A DNA stretch of 64,000 bases from Nilaparvata lugens (Eukaryota > Arthropoda > Insecta > Hemiptera > Delphacidae): positions 31,584,689 through 31,648,688 of the forward strand of contig NC_052511.1 of the NCBI RefSeq assembly GCF_014356525.2. Direction: 5' to 3'. Of this stretch, positions 1-13,540 are shown piece after piece; positions within the stretch are counted from its first letter, which is position 1, and each line of letters starts with the position of its first letter. A model generated the notes under the pieces. It worked only from the letters and a program-made list of their open reading frames with translations, did not search any database and was not told where the DNA came from. Made by a program: the position numbers and the translations under genes.

Positions 1-3000
1 TGGGTTATATGGGCAACTTATGCCCAGACTAGCTGTTTTAAAGCAGGACTTAGCTCGAAGCTTGTTCTCAAAAATCATCAACCACTTTTTCGGCTTATAC
101 AAAACGATGCTTAATGCTAATAATTGAAAATTGTACTCCCCTATTAATGGTAGGAATTGTATTGATCTAATAAATACAAAACGTACACTCTATAACAAAT
201 TCAAACACTACTAGACTTTCTCGAGTCGATTTGAAATGAGGCACCGTTTCTAGAAACAATTAACTTCTGTTCCAAATATTAATCTATTCTCTCAAATGAC
301 TGACACAGAACAAAGCCACATGACGCCATTTACAGAGCATGCAGCAGTGACACTGATACGTAAAACGGTATCTTCAAGGTAACCAAAATTAATTGACTGT
401 GCAGTTAACGTTGAATCTGTCTCAACCAAGTTGACAAACCTCGTAAACTTGAAGTAATTGTCAACTGTAAATTCACATCAGTTATCTACTTGTTCAACCT
501 CTTTTACAACTAGAGAATGAAATGGGATAATAGGAAAAAGGAGAGGAAGAAGAAAGTAAGAAAACAAGAGACGAAGAATAAGAAGTGGAAGAATGTGGAG
601 AAAAATAGTAAGAAATAAAATGACACGAATATGTGTGGAATATGTTATACGTCACAGATCTCAAATAGCTGATAGGGAAACTGTGAGGCTCGTAAATTAA
701 CCCCACTCAAATTGAATGAAACCTTCAATGAGAGCCTACTACATGAGGCTTATTGCCTGTTTTAACGCTTAGGCAATCGAAGTCTGCTTGACCCACGCAT
801 ATGGGAAAGCGTAGGATTTTGAAAGCCATTGTCAGCTGCCTAGTACGCCGTAACAGAAACGTACATTGGACGTAACATGGATAGATCCATCGATCATGGA
901 TGTTGAAGCATGCACATGTAGGAGCGAAGTGACGAAGATAGAGGAGAGTTTCATAAATACTAGAAATGAGAACTAAATTGAAAAATGACTGTTTCAATGC
1001 TAGAACTTCTTACAATACAAATAAAGTACAGTACAACTGACATCTGAAGAAGTACATAAGGTGAACTTTGTTGCAGCAAACAGACTTATCTAATATTTTG
1101 TCTGATAAAGAAATAGAAACTTATGTTATCTGATAAACAGTATCAACAACTGATACTCGTGCATTTGAATTATATCAATAAGCAATACATTATCATCTTG
1201 CAATTATGAAGAGAATGATTATAACATCAATACATTGATTAATTATAATGTTATACTCTATCAAGATTTTTGATAAAATATTTAAAGACGTTACTTCATT
1301 ACCAATTCGAGCTTGCTGTACACCTCTATTAGTGTACAGTTTTGTTACGTTTGATGTACGACTACGTTACAGTCTTTAGCGTACACGTAAATGTCACTAT
1401 AGTGCCGATACAGGTTTTCAGGATTCGAGTAGAGTTAAAGCAATTATAACCTTAGTTTAGTAACCAGAGACGTAGGTCCAATGCGCAACGACAGTGAAGT
1501 TCAAATGTGATAGCATTTGCACGCAAGGTTTTCTGCAATGTAACGAACACTGTTTGGCAATAATAAACTTGTACCTTTGCGTCAATGGGAATTTCTATAG
1601 AGTTGAAGTACAAGTCCAGTCGAGTAACAGTGAGCAAAGAATATCGGTAGAAGTGAGGGGTGGCGAAAATTATACAATTAATTTAAGAGACTCACCTTCT
1701 GACTACAAAAGATCATCAACGAAGAATAAATGAGAAAATTGAAAATTTCAATTCCCCTATGTAGAGTCTCAATTTTCCAAAACTCTAGGTAACTTTTAAA
1801 AACCTCAAATTAGAATAAAAATGAAATATAATGCGCCTAACAGTTGAAAAATTGGTTAACAATAATTCTAAGGGGATGTTGATCAGACTCAACCTAACTA
1901 GGATAATCGTTATTTAGAAAGGGTAGATGAGAGGGAAAAGGAATGAGAAGAAAGATACAGTAAGAGATATCGCTAAGCACTGTACTGAGAGCAGGATTCT
2001 GTTTTCAAGTGGATCCACCATCCAATTCCAGACTACACTAACTTGGGTTTCAAGTGGTTTTGGTTTCCAGGCTATTGAAATTGCTATTGGTAACACCAGA
2101 ACTATAAATACAATCTGAGCCCCAATGTTTTCTGTTTCTTGTCAACGGACTTTATGATAAACACAAGTTTCCAGAACTCAACAAAGTACTGTGATTCTTT
2201 ATCTTTAATAGACTACAATCTATATCGTATCTTTATTATTTACGTTTAAACTCTAGTTCACTTCTTTATCTTAGCAATGAATCTGGAGAAATCTTATCTA
2301 TAAAATGTTTACAAACATGAGAAAAAATTAAAAGCGTTGAGTTGTTGCCTAGTTGGATAGGTAGGTTTATTTGAAAATTGTATTGTATTTAATTTTATAC
2401 TTTACCGGCAAGTAGGCTAGGCAATGCGCTTCAATCCAGGAATAATCAAAATTTGAAGCTGTTCGTAATATAGAAAATTTCATTTTCAAAGTAAGTTGAG
2501 CATTAAGCATTCTAAAACATTATTTTGAATCTACACGGCACGAAAAAATCATACAATTTTCGACTTTTGTAACAGAAATTGATCATATAAGAATGCAACA
2601 ATAGTTTCAAAAATAATTTTATCATTTAGGTGTTTTTCAATAGTACGGACACTTTATAAGAACATCCATCAATAGGACTATTGAGATCCAATTATTTTGA
2701 ACAAAAGCAGTAGATGTACAGAAACCTCAAGATGCCGACAATATAAACCGATAATAGTAAACTCGTGACACAATCAAACTATCAATCATCTTTAAAATAA
2801 AACTGTGAACAATAGTACTCTGATAAGTTGAACGTTCGGAAAAGCTGGTCGTATTGAAAATATAGATTTTATAAAGTCAATTTAAAAATAGTAAACGGAT
2901 AAATGCTTTCATTTTACTATTAGTGCTATGTGAATAAAAGAGAATAGTCTGGATGGGAGAAAACATAGAAAAATTGAATGGAAACGACTTGATATTGTCA

Positions 3001-6000
3001 AAACCATCAAGATCTCTAGAGATTGATAATGTTTTCATTCAATATACATTATATACCACAAAAAAGCATGAATAAAATTTGAAAAATACTGTAATGATAT
3101 ATTTCAACAGTATAGAGTGTGAAGAAGGAGTGAGTTGAAAATAAAAATTTGATGGGAATATTGGATTGATAGTATTGTTCTCTAGATCTTTTTACATATT
3201 TCACTCTGAAGTGAACTACAAAATAATAGGGATGCCATATCCCGTATAAAATCATTTTTGTAAAGGAAACAAATAATTACAAGTGAGAGCTAATATTTGT
3301 CATACCAAAGCTCTCATAATAACAATAATAATTCGAATTTTATAATTATTAATTATACAAATTATAATTTCCTACAAGCTGTATGTATGCTAAATACAAC
3401 TCATTTTATTCCTAAAATAATATGTTATTCATAGGAATGGAAATTGCTTGTTCAAAAGCTCGAAGGACACGTCAAACTTTCGATTTTACTCAGAAATGGA
3501 ATTGGTAACTAGCTAAGGAAACGGGAAAAGGAAAGGTTCAAAATACATGTGCTTACTGAATAATTCAAACCCTGTGAACAGCTAGACCTGGCAACACTCG
3601 AGCTGGGCAAAATCACGCAATGAAAGAGAAAGACATAGCAGGAAGGAGAGAAAGAGGGAGAAAGAGAGAGAGGGAGAGAGAATACAGTATATAATTTATT
3701 AACTTTCATAAAGAGCGTGAAGTACTAAACCAAAGCAATAGAGGACAAAGTAATCTGTCAAAATTTCAAGACAATATTAAAGGCAACGAGTATGCTTTTA
3801 ACAAGAAAGGCTGCGTTCATATTTTGGAAAATAACTCACTTTACAACAGGAACACTTTTCCTCGTGAAAAGCTTCATGGAAATTTCTTGCATAAGAAAAT
3901 GCAAGGAGGTGCTTTCATAAGATCGTTTGTGTTTTATACCTTTAAACAAGAAGTTTTCTTAGATAATGGAGGAATAAAGTAAAACATTTATTATTGAAAA
4001 TGGAATATTCAAGTGCCATCCGCACTTGTCAACCTAATTTTCATAATGGTACTGGACAAAATCTCTTTCAACAACAAGATTGTTTGATGAGATCCAAAGC
4101 TGGCAGAATGAGTCAGAAAATTACTTCGATAAATGAAAGTGAAGCCAACAAGGATAAAATGTCATCATACGAACCGCGATCTTGAACTTCAATTCTCTCT
4201 TTTCATTTTAAAAATAATTATTGATAATGGAAGTGGGACACTTAATTCATTGCGTGAAACACTCAAGTGATTGCATTTTCAAGTTCAAGCCGATTTGGAA
4301 AGAGTATGCATTTGAAAATTGCCTTACGATTATGAATGACCATAAACATAGTTATTTTTAAACAGTCAACATATAAACATTGTTCTATTTATAGTGAAAC
4401 TGATTGGGGAAAATCAAGTTTATATAGTCTAGTTTAAATAGAAAGTTATATCAAGTTTAAATAGAAAACCAAGTTTAAACAGTCAGCATATAGTTCATTA
4501 CATTATACGCTATTACATTACATTATTACATTCATACATTATACGCATTGTTTTATAGTGAATCTGATTGGGGAAAACCAAGTTTATAAAGTCTCATATT
4601 TTTATTTATTTTTATGTAACAAAACTGTATACAAAATATCAACCAATAACCTAATATCAACGCAAATTAATTATATATCAAAACCAGCCTACCACATTAT
4701 CAATAAGGAAAATATAACTGTCTATCAACTTGTTTCACAATCCACAATATTCTCAACAAATTTACAAGAGTTCAAATATATGACAGTCAGTAATTATATT
4801 GAAGATATTCACTAAAAAAATGAGTAATTCACCACCTATCCCGTTAGGAAAAATCAAGGGTGGAGATAACTTGAATTGAATTGGACCCTACTGTTATGGT
4901 AAATGACAACATAAAACAGTACCAATGTCATTAGCTCATCATCTGAAAAGCAACGTTGTCGACAGAACTGTTCAACACTATTCTACAGGTGCTATTGCCT
5001 CATCATTATTCCATTACAACGTGTAATCTCAGACAGGAAAAGGAAATCCAAAAGAAAAATAAAACTATTCTCAAACACTCATTGTTCTTCAACGGATCTA
5101 TTTCGTGGTCCAATGTTTGTTTGTTCAAATCTCCTCCGATTGTGTACAACTCATTTGTTTTGAATGAGAAAAATCGGTTGCAAAATACAGCATTGTTTTG
5201 AATGCCAAAAAATTAATTAATAGCAACGTTCTTCATGCAGAACAGAAAGGTGGCTATGAAAAGAGTATTGAGTTTATTTTGGCTGATGATGTAGATAAAA
5301 TACGTTGTACAAGACAATGATTTATTCACATTCATTCATTGACAAATTTGTTATTCATTTTTTTATCAAGACTATTGATCCAGTCATGAGCAGTGAGTAT
5401 AGCGAAAAAACTGCGTAGCTACTTGTATCAGTTGTCTCTGATATAACGTAACATTCTATACTCATTCTATACATTTTCTGGTGATGAGTACTGGATCTAA
5501 ATGCACCCGTTGTTCACAATTTATTCAAGTTGATAAAATTTTATTTCATAATTAGTTTTAATACATTTGAAACACGGTTATCAAAATTTTAGAAATAAAA
5601 ATTCTGAAAATGCAAAATAAATTTTTTAGTGGAAAACCAAGACATATAATCAAGATGCTAATGTAGCATCACAATTATTATTAGTCATGGATCATACTTT
5701 CATTGTGAAAATCCATGGCAGATATTTGTTGTTATACCGCTTAGTACAGAATAATTTGAAATAAAACCATAAAAAATGAGATGAAGGTTTAAAGGCATTC
5801 AGTTCCATGTTCGTTCTATAGTTTACACATTGAAAGCGCTGGGGGAATATACAGGGCTTCCCCTAACAAAAAAAAGACTCAGCTAAGATGGCTTTAGCTC
5901 CAACACATCTGTGGAGTAGAATGCTAGATCATAAAATGACAGGGGTTGCATCAAGTCAGAGGATGCACTTTTGAATAAAGAGAGACAGAAAGGAAATGGA

Positions 6001-8769
6001 AGACATGATGGGGATGGAATAATAGACGGCGACGAATAGTGGCTCAAACAGGAGGGTGATACTGCAGTTGCGCAAAGGGGATAAAATATGATCTACAAGA
6101 ATTAGAGTAATGTTTGACGATGTTTGCTGTTTGTCATTGTAATATGCACACTAATAAAACAATCTATTGAAAAACGAAAAATTACAATTACAATATTGTA
6201 ATTATTAGAATACACTTTGTCTTACAAATATAGTACATGTTTTTAAACAACGTTCAAGTCCCAGGCTCTAGTGCATCACAGTAAAATCAGTAGTATCAGA
6301 GGATAGTAATACTGTATTTTCATTTCCTTTGGTAGCACCTATTTACCAAAAATTTGAAACCTGAACTCAGCTAATGTGGAATAGTTTCAGATATGTTCCG
6401 TTTACACTTTACAATTTTACAACAAGCAAGCAACGATAGTGTAAAGCCTAGATTCCATGAGCTAGAAAAATAACTCCACGCCTAGGTGAAAACAGGAAAC
6501 TCCAAGTATTGTCTTATTGTTTTCCCACGTCTTAACCTGGATAATGTTTGCCTAGCTTGAAAACATTCCATTTTCTATTTCATACACAAACTATTTCTAT
6601 ACAGAGTAAGGTTAGGTCACGTCTTGTCCATGTAACCGAGACATGGAGAGATCACGCAAAGCGTGAAGGAGTTCTCCGATTTCTGTCAATCATTCTGAAA
6701 CTTCAATGATTTCTTTTCACAGAATATTGATAATTTTCCTTTATAAAGCCTCGTATTACGTTTTTTACTGTCAGCGGACACTACAATGGATTAAGAAATG
6801 TTATGAGTAATCATTGGGAAAGTGGAGAAAATTTGCTGAATTTTGTCAATGACAACAATGCTGATTGGGCTATGTAAAATCAAAAGGCTTCTGGGATAAT
6901 AAAATTGGGGAAATTATGGGATATAAAATTGGGTGAACAATCTTTTTTTCATTATTGAAAAAAATACGTACCTAAGCATTGGTTCACACGAGATTTCAAA
7001 AAGATGATTTACATTGAAATGGATTGAAGAAGTTTTTTATTCAATAAACTTGTCCAAATGGATGAGCCTGAACACAAAAAGAAAATTTATGAGCCTTGAG
7101 TTTGGAAAATTATAAAGTGAATAAAAATAAATTATCAATAATAATTCCTTGGAATACTGGCAAATACCTTGTAAAATTTAAAAGAATGAAATTATTCATC
7201 TACAAGAAAGAATGCAATTTATTCTAGAACTCTGAAAGTGAACAAAGCTCTAGAGGATTAACGATCTCTTCAATTTCTAATAATTTGAAAAATATGAATA
7301 TATTAGCCTGCTTTGGAAAATGATTGTTGTGTCACAAACAAACATGATATTTTGAATTCCAAGAAAACATTCTATATTTTCAAAGCTTCATTTGTATTAT
7401 TTGTTCACACTTGAAAAACAAGCATAAAATTCAAAACGAGTAGGCCTACATCACATCCTGAAATTCTCATGGACAAGCCGGGTCAAGAAAAATTGTGTAG
7501 TGGTGAATTTTTAAAGTTCCTATATTTTCAGCTTTCTAAACTCAAGGATACAATAGTGAAACCGAATAATAAATGAAAAATGGTATTTGAAATTGCCTAT
7601 TCTCATAAGGAAGTTGAATCTCTATTCAACTCCTCAACAAGGACAATTCCATGAACTCTACAAATGAAAAATCGCATTTCCAATCAACCTTCACTGAAAA
7701 TCTAACATACATTGCCTTGGAATTAGTGGATCTTTGATGATTCTGTAGAAAATGTTCGGGTACGGATGATGTTCGCGAAGTGAAAGGAAAAAACACATAC
7801 TAAATAACAGTGTCCTTGTGGTGCTGCTTGAATACTTGATGAGCACAACGACTACCGCACGAGATAGGAAGCAGCTACGAAAGGAAATGAGGAATTGAAC
7901 TGATTGTTTTCAATTGAATTATTCCTAACCAAAATTACAAATTACAAGGAAATAACAAAACTACTAACCACGACAAACGATTCGAATGAAGAGAAATCGT
8001 TTCTTTGGAGTACATAAACATAGTTCAAGATTGATTAAGTACTTTATACTCGATTCTGGAATTTTCTTATTTTGCTTAGATCCTCACCATTATTTTTAAA
8101 TATAAATTTATTAAATTTTGCAATAAGACAGACGTTAAAAAGACTCTGATAGGCCTGTCACTAAAGTTCTTCATTTTCACAGAGTTCACATTGAGAAGAT
8201 ATGTTTCTATAATATTTAATTTAATTCCAATAAATTCAAAATGTCTTTATTTTACGATGAAAGTGCACGATGCAACAACTCACGGGGATAAAGTGAAGTA
8301 GCTTATAATGGGAACAGATAGAAGTTGAAAATGTACGAAGGAACTTATTAACTTGATTTTGTAACCCTGGATAAGATAAGCCTGCCTATTTAAGAATAAA
8401 ATATACCTAGATTAGAATGAATATCAAATAAAAGACCAATCCAGCAGCCGAAATAGATGCATTCATGAATAATTCAAATTTATTGAAACAGACATATTTT
8501 CAAAGATAGCAATATGTTGGAATTCTATGAAGTTGGGTGTAATTTATCATTACCTAGAATATCTCTACATAACAATAAGATGAAACATGCTCCTCAACCA
8601 ACGCTGTTTATAAACGAGCCTGACATTCACATTAATGGCTTGAAAACTCGGTGGAAATCCAGAGAATGTGAACAGAACACAGCAGATACCGTACGGGAAC
8701 GCAATGAGAAAATTATGGAAACACTGAAATCTGGCAACTGTGATTCACTTGATAGTGTGATAGCGTGAT
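1..8769. other. No gene recognised
   Basis: AT-rich, intron- or intergenic-like DNA. Apart from the local duplication at 4379-4594 and a GA-rich run near 3655 I see no supported feature. Open frames here are short, AT-driven and without family resemblance. If the prominin-like gene continues leftward, this could be its first intron. Confidence 0.5.
4379..4594 (+). repeat. Local direct duplication
   Basis: ATAGTGAAACTGATTGGGGA AAATCAAGTTTATATAGTCT and ATAGTGAATCTGATTGGGGA AAACCAAGTTTATAAAGTCT, about 165 bp apart. CATTATACGC/ATTACATTAC words lie between them. Confidence 0.75.
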
Positions 8770-8875
8770 GGAATCTCTATAGATAAATTCACTTTGAAAT
8801 GGCAACATTCCTCGTGAATAACATCTATGTTTCTCATTCAAACAATGCTGACAGATGAAGGTGAATCTCACTTTG
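8770..8875 (+). mobile_element. Short MITE of the CTGTCAGCATT family, copy 4 (diverged)
   Basis: ATTCACTTTGAAATGGCAAC, ATTCCTCGTGAATAACATCT, CTCATTCAAACAATGCTGAC, AGATGAAGGTGAATCTCAC. The left half is the more decayed. Confidence 0.5.
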
Positions 8876-9198
8876 GCAATGGAGTGGAAATTACTGTTCT
8901 GCCGAAAATTACTGTAATAAGCGCAGATCACATCTCTGCAATGCCACAGTTCTCATAAAGTGACAATGGACTTGTAGAACCGATTCAAACAAAGACTCAC
9001 AATAAATTTGACAAACCCGGTTAACCTACTTTCCAAGCATTTCAACTCAAATGGAGCTTGCCACACATCAACATTTTACTGTTTCCACTATACATTATAT
9101 TATTATTTGATGTTATACTGAATTAGCTTATTCGAATGAGAAGTTCCAAGATTTACGTAACGTTTTCCATTTCTTACCATACAATGAACTAGCTATGA

Positions 9199-9285
9199 AG
9201 AGTCGCTTCAAAGTGTCAGCATTGGTTGATGGGTAGCATTAATGTTATTATAAAGAATGCTGTCAGCTTGAACTGAATCCCACAA
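9199..9285 (-). mobile_element. Short MITE of the CTGTCAGCATT family, copy 3 (diverged)
   Basis: On the minus strand it reads GATTCAGTTCAAGCTGACAG, CATTCTTTATAATAAC, AATGCTACCCATCAACCAAT and GCTGACAC, aligning throughout with copy 2. Confidence 0.55.
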
Positions 9286-10744
9286 TAAACAAGTTTATTC
9301 TGTAAACAGATTGAATGTTGATAATCCAATCTTCAATTCTTCCAAGTAGGCTCTTACAAGAAAAAGAGACTTGATAAGTGTTAATTGAATTCTCAACAAG
9401 GAAAAAAGCGGCACCAGAACATGATTCCAATCTACGGTGAGGTGCAAAGTCACAATTTCTGTTTAAAATAACAGCGCAAAGACGCAATAAATAATTTAAA
9501 AACTGAATCATTCTTATCACTTTACTATTTTTCAATCATTCGTTTAAAGACCAAACAAACAATATTGGTGTTTTGAATTCATCAACTCAATAACGTGTGA
9601 TAATAATGTAATAAAATAATTTATGACATCTTGTGTTAACATAAAAGTAAGTCATGTGATCTAAAATGTTGCAACAATAACTATTTGACCTATAAAATCC
9701 CTGAATTTTCACATAGAGCATAAATGGATCATAACAGGCTGGTTGATTGATGGTCCGAACCATTTCATACATAGAAGTAGAATTTACAGGTCAATTGAGA
9801 AACAAGGTGCAAATTACTGGCAAAACAAGAGTTAAGTTTCAGACGAAAATTACCAAAAGAGCAGAAAGTTGAATGCAATGTAAGAGTCGAATCATCAAAT
9901 TGCAAACAAACTAAATAATTGTCCTCAGTAAATATTAATCTAGACATTGTCATCATCTGAAACTATTGCCCATATTCATCCTTCTATTGTTTATTTAGCC
10001 TAATTCAATAATTACAATGACTCACTACCAATCGTGTAGCCTGATTATCAATATTATCGTTGTCATGTTAGGTTAGAATCACAGTCATGCACGCACATCA
10101 ATAGATTGAGAACACCAATTGATGGGGTGAATTCAACTGGAGATCAACAACCAGTTTGGAAAATTCTAGTGATTTACAGTATATCAGTTGCAAGTCAGCA
10201 TTTGCTTAGTTTGCTTTTCTGTTCCTACCTCTGCTTTTCTGATCCTCTGTCGCTATAGTAATGGATACTAAATCATTATCCTAATTCAAACAAATTTTTC
10301 TCTGTTTAGAGTGAATAGGCTACTATAGGATGACCATAAAACTAAAACTTTCTTATTCGCTACCTTTATTCAAGAGGGAAAGACTCTTTGAATTCAAAGA
10401 AAGTGGCAAGAGAAAAATAAAGACGATGAAAAATCTTTATAATGTCAAGGTGTTCTGAGAATGGTGGTGTGGAATTGGCAAAGTTGATTTGATTTATTAA
10501 CTATATGGTGTAGTTCCATAATATATCCAAGTTAAAAATAAAACTAACATTAGAACGTTCACTGTAACCAATATGACCATCATGATATAATCTACCAGAA
10601 TTATAGAATTCAGATTAGCATTCGAACCTAACAATGGAAAAATTCTATATTTATGTTCCTTTACATTTACACAAATCTTAGTAAAGGTTGATTTTCTTCG
10701 TTAAAAAAGTAACACTTTTAAAAAATCTTGAGAAATAGAGGCCG

Positions 10745-11061
10745 AACGACCGCGAATTTTCTCCACAGTCCCCCCTGCGGTCACTGTGGTTTCCAGTGGT
10801 CCATTGGCATTGGTAAAACCAAAATCTTGGCAGAAACATTATTTTGTACAGGCGACAGAGCATGACGCTACTCCGTTAGATTGGTCGCAGTTGGGCGTCA
10901 CGCTAAGCTGGTGTGAATTGTTCGATATTACTGTAATACGGTCACGGTATGATCTCGAAATGGATTGGGAGACCGTCAAGTGCTGTTCTGCTTTATCCAG
11001 GCAAGAGGCGACACTGTCGAGCAGTCAATCAAAATTCACCAAAGAGGAACGAGCAAAGTAA
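10745..11061 (+). other. GC-richer block with an open frame, unidentified
   Basis: Starts after CGAATTTTCTCCACAG, which resembles a splice acceptor, and stays open to TAA at 11059-11061 (SPPAVTVVSSGPLALVKPKS, ... KFTKEERAK). It is clearly richer in G+C than the flanks. The protein has no family I recognise and no upstream exon was found. It could be a terminal exon, a decayed element or a regulatory island. Confidence 0.3.
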
Positions 11062-12433
11062 TGAAAACTATCTAAATGAGTCTGCAGGTCACAACAGTAA
11101 TATTTATTTCTGAACTATTTATTACTATTTATATATCTAATATTTATAAACTTAGTTGTACACTGTGTGCTTTATAACTCATCAAGTGTAATTTTTTTAT
11201 GTAATGTATTCTTAAATGTTTCATTAACAATGTCTAATTGAAAGATACTGTAAATTGAATCATTGTAATCTGACAGAATTTTATTTTCAAGTTTGATGCT
11301 TCTCCATTCAGATTAGATTATCATTTCAAATCTGAATAATTCTTATCACTTTTCTATATAGCAAGATTTTCCTTTCGTTTGTTGGAGACCAAGCAAACAA
11401 TGTTGGTAAATTTATCCACTTAATAACATGCGTTAATAATGTAAGTTAATACAGTATAATAATTTATGCCATAATTATTAGTGGTCTCTAGTAAGCTACC
11501 TTTCTCGTTTTAGTTCTCTTTACTGATGATTCTCTACTTCAGATTGGATTATTACTCTCTTAGAACCAAAGTTATATCATTCACACTACTTTGAACATAC
11601 AATCCCAAATATTCAAAAATGATGCAACACATCATTTTAGAAGGAAATAAAGTTACTCATACCATTGTCACAACCACAAATGTCAAGTTGACAAAACAAC
11701 TTTTAGGCATATAATGTAAAAAATTGTTATTGCCTATTGCTATCAACTTCAGACAATCTTTTTGGGGTCATTTAATAATGCATGAATTTGAACCTTTCAA
11801 TACAATTTATGATAAATCCAGTTGAAAAGTAACTCGAATTAAAAAAATATAATAAATACCCACGCACAATTCTAGGGGTTGTTCAGGCATCATCATCATA
11901 GGGAGTCAAAAATCCTTATGAACTCTCAAGCAATACTAATCAACATAATCATTTTCTGCATTACTTACTTTTAGCAAACTTAAGTCGTTTATTATGATAA
12001 ATTTCAATTGCATAACTTCATTTTTACCAGAAAGTAGACTAATAAATGAATGACAGTAGGTTACTTTATTGCTTAGGTACCTTCTTTGTAAAATGTAAGT
12101 ACTTTAATAAAAACATGGTAATTAAACAGCTAATTATGAGTAATAGATGTGCTTCATGAATTTAAACCTCCCTTCTTAACAGAATAGGATACAGATACCG
12201 TACAATGCAGTAAGGACAGCCTATGCATTTGAAAAATGTTTAGACTACGCATCAAAACAAAGAAGGTTAAACCTATAAATTTCTATCAAAATTAAATCCT
12301 TGGATAATTAAATAGTAAACATTTTGAAAAACTCATTAAAAATTTTAAAGGTGAATAAAATGTAGGAAATAACTACTTCACAATGGAATGATCACTGCAG
12401 ACTACAGTACTTTCAACACAAGACAAAACTCAC

Positions 12434-12770
12434 CTTCAGGATAAGCTTGTCCCTTCAGTATCAGATTGATGAATTGGTGAGTCAAGAAATAAAGATGTCC
12501 CATTCCTCGGTGATGGAATTTTGTCGAACTTTTATAATTGTTTGAAACATTTGCAACACTGTATCGTATTTGTTCGAAAGGCATAACACTTTGTTGTGTA
12601 TTGGGCACATCCAATACTTTTCTGGTATCGACGATCCTCTGTTTTTGTCTGCCACACGATACATTGTCAACTAAATAAAACACTACAATCACGAAAAAAT
12701 ACTTGGTTAAATTGTTTGTAGAAATTTTAGTCCTTCCCGGTCTCAAAGAAGACATGTTGATATTATCCAT
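12434..12770 (-). CDS. First coding exon of a prominin-like gene (partial)
   Basis: ATG at 12770 opens MDNINMSSLRPG, then a hydrophobic segment (KYFFVIVVFYLV, about residues 23-34) followed by DNVSCGRQ, a signal peptide with plausible cleavage near Cys. The mature part ends HHRGMGHLYFLTHQFINLI and then KGQAYPEG, split before donor GTGAGT. The pattern 'G..G.LY.LTH.F+.L+....(F/Y)PE' matches the N-terminus of prominins, pentaspan membrane glycoproteins of microvilli and photoreceptors. The exon is 337 nt and ends in phase 1. A TTTATTTTAG just upstream (boundary 12787) could be the acceptor of a 5' non-coding exon. Later exons encoding the membrane segments should lie at lower coordinates or outside the window; none was recognised. 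The exon structure is seen in the sequence; the family call is by recall and is tentative. Confidence 0.55.
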
Positions 12771-12787
12771 ACATAAATAATTTGTCA

Positions 12788-12990
12788 CTAAAATAAAACC
12801 TACTGCACCAACAAAGACACTCTGCTACTCACTGCTCACTGCTCTTACTGCCAAATTCTCATCTTGTTTGCTGCTTTGCTCGTTTCGACTTTGTCTGCTG
12901 GAAGGAGAATAATAGTTCGCCAGCGCTCTTTGTGGCCGTTGTGAGAACTAAAGTCATTGATGTTATGTTTCCCGCTTCTTGTACGCTTTT
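12788..12990 (-). promoter_or_regulatory. Candidate promoter / 5' UTR of the prominin-like gene
   Basis: This CpG-containing, less AT-rich stretch lies directly upstream of the prominin-like exon (CTCGTTTCGACTTTG, GCCAGCGCTCTTTGTGGCC). It fits a 5' UTR or core promoter. No clear TATA box was seen. The assignment rests on position and base composition only. Confidence 0.25.
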
Positions 12991-13540
12991 TTGAATGACA
13001 GAAACATTTTGCTATTATAAATTATTATAGCCTAATATTATTTTTAAGTAAATAATTTCAATTGGGGATGGATGATGTTAAAAACAAAACAAGAAACATC
13101 ATACTAATTATTGAAAAAAGTAATACTTGGTAGAAAAAGAAAAAACATAAAATCAGCTACGATAATAATAATAACTAGAGACCCCCTGGGTTGAAGAGCT
13201 CACTCATGAACTGCTGAATTGATCTTTGAGATCCGCAACTTAGTCTTAGAATTATCAAAAAAGGGGTATTTTAAAGGGATTTTAAAAATTATGTCAACCT
13301 AACGCTTCTACCCTATACAACTTGGATCTTTTTCTAGTAATGATCCCCATATAACCCCCCCCCCACCACTGGATACGCCACTGCATGTGATACATGATTT
13401 CGATACAGAATTTCAAAGGAAAATAATTTTCCATTAATTATTAATGGCGAAGCCCGCACATGCATCGATACCGTATCTCAAACCGATTCAATGATCTCAA
13501 CATTTGAAGATACTAATAAATGAAATTAATGAGTATACAC

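Noticed and set aside
1494..1733. 79-codon Cys-containing plus-strand frame
   Set aside because: No signal peptide, domain or neighbouring exons, and the composition does not change at its borders.
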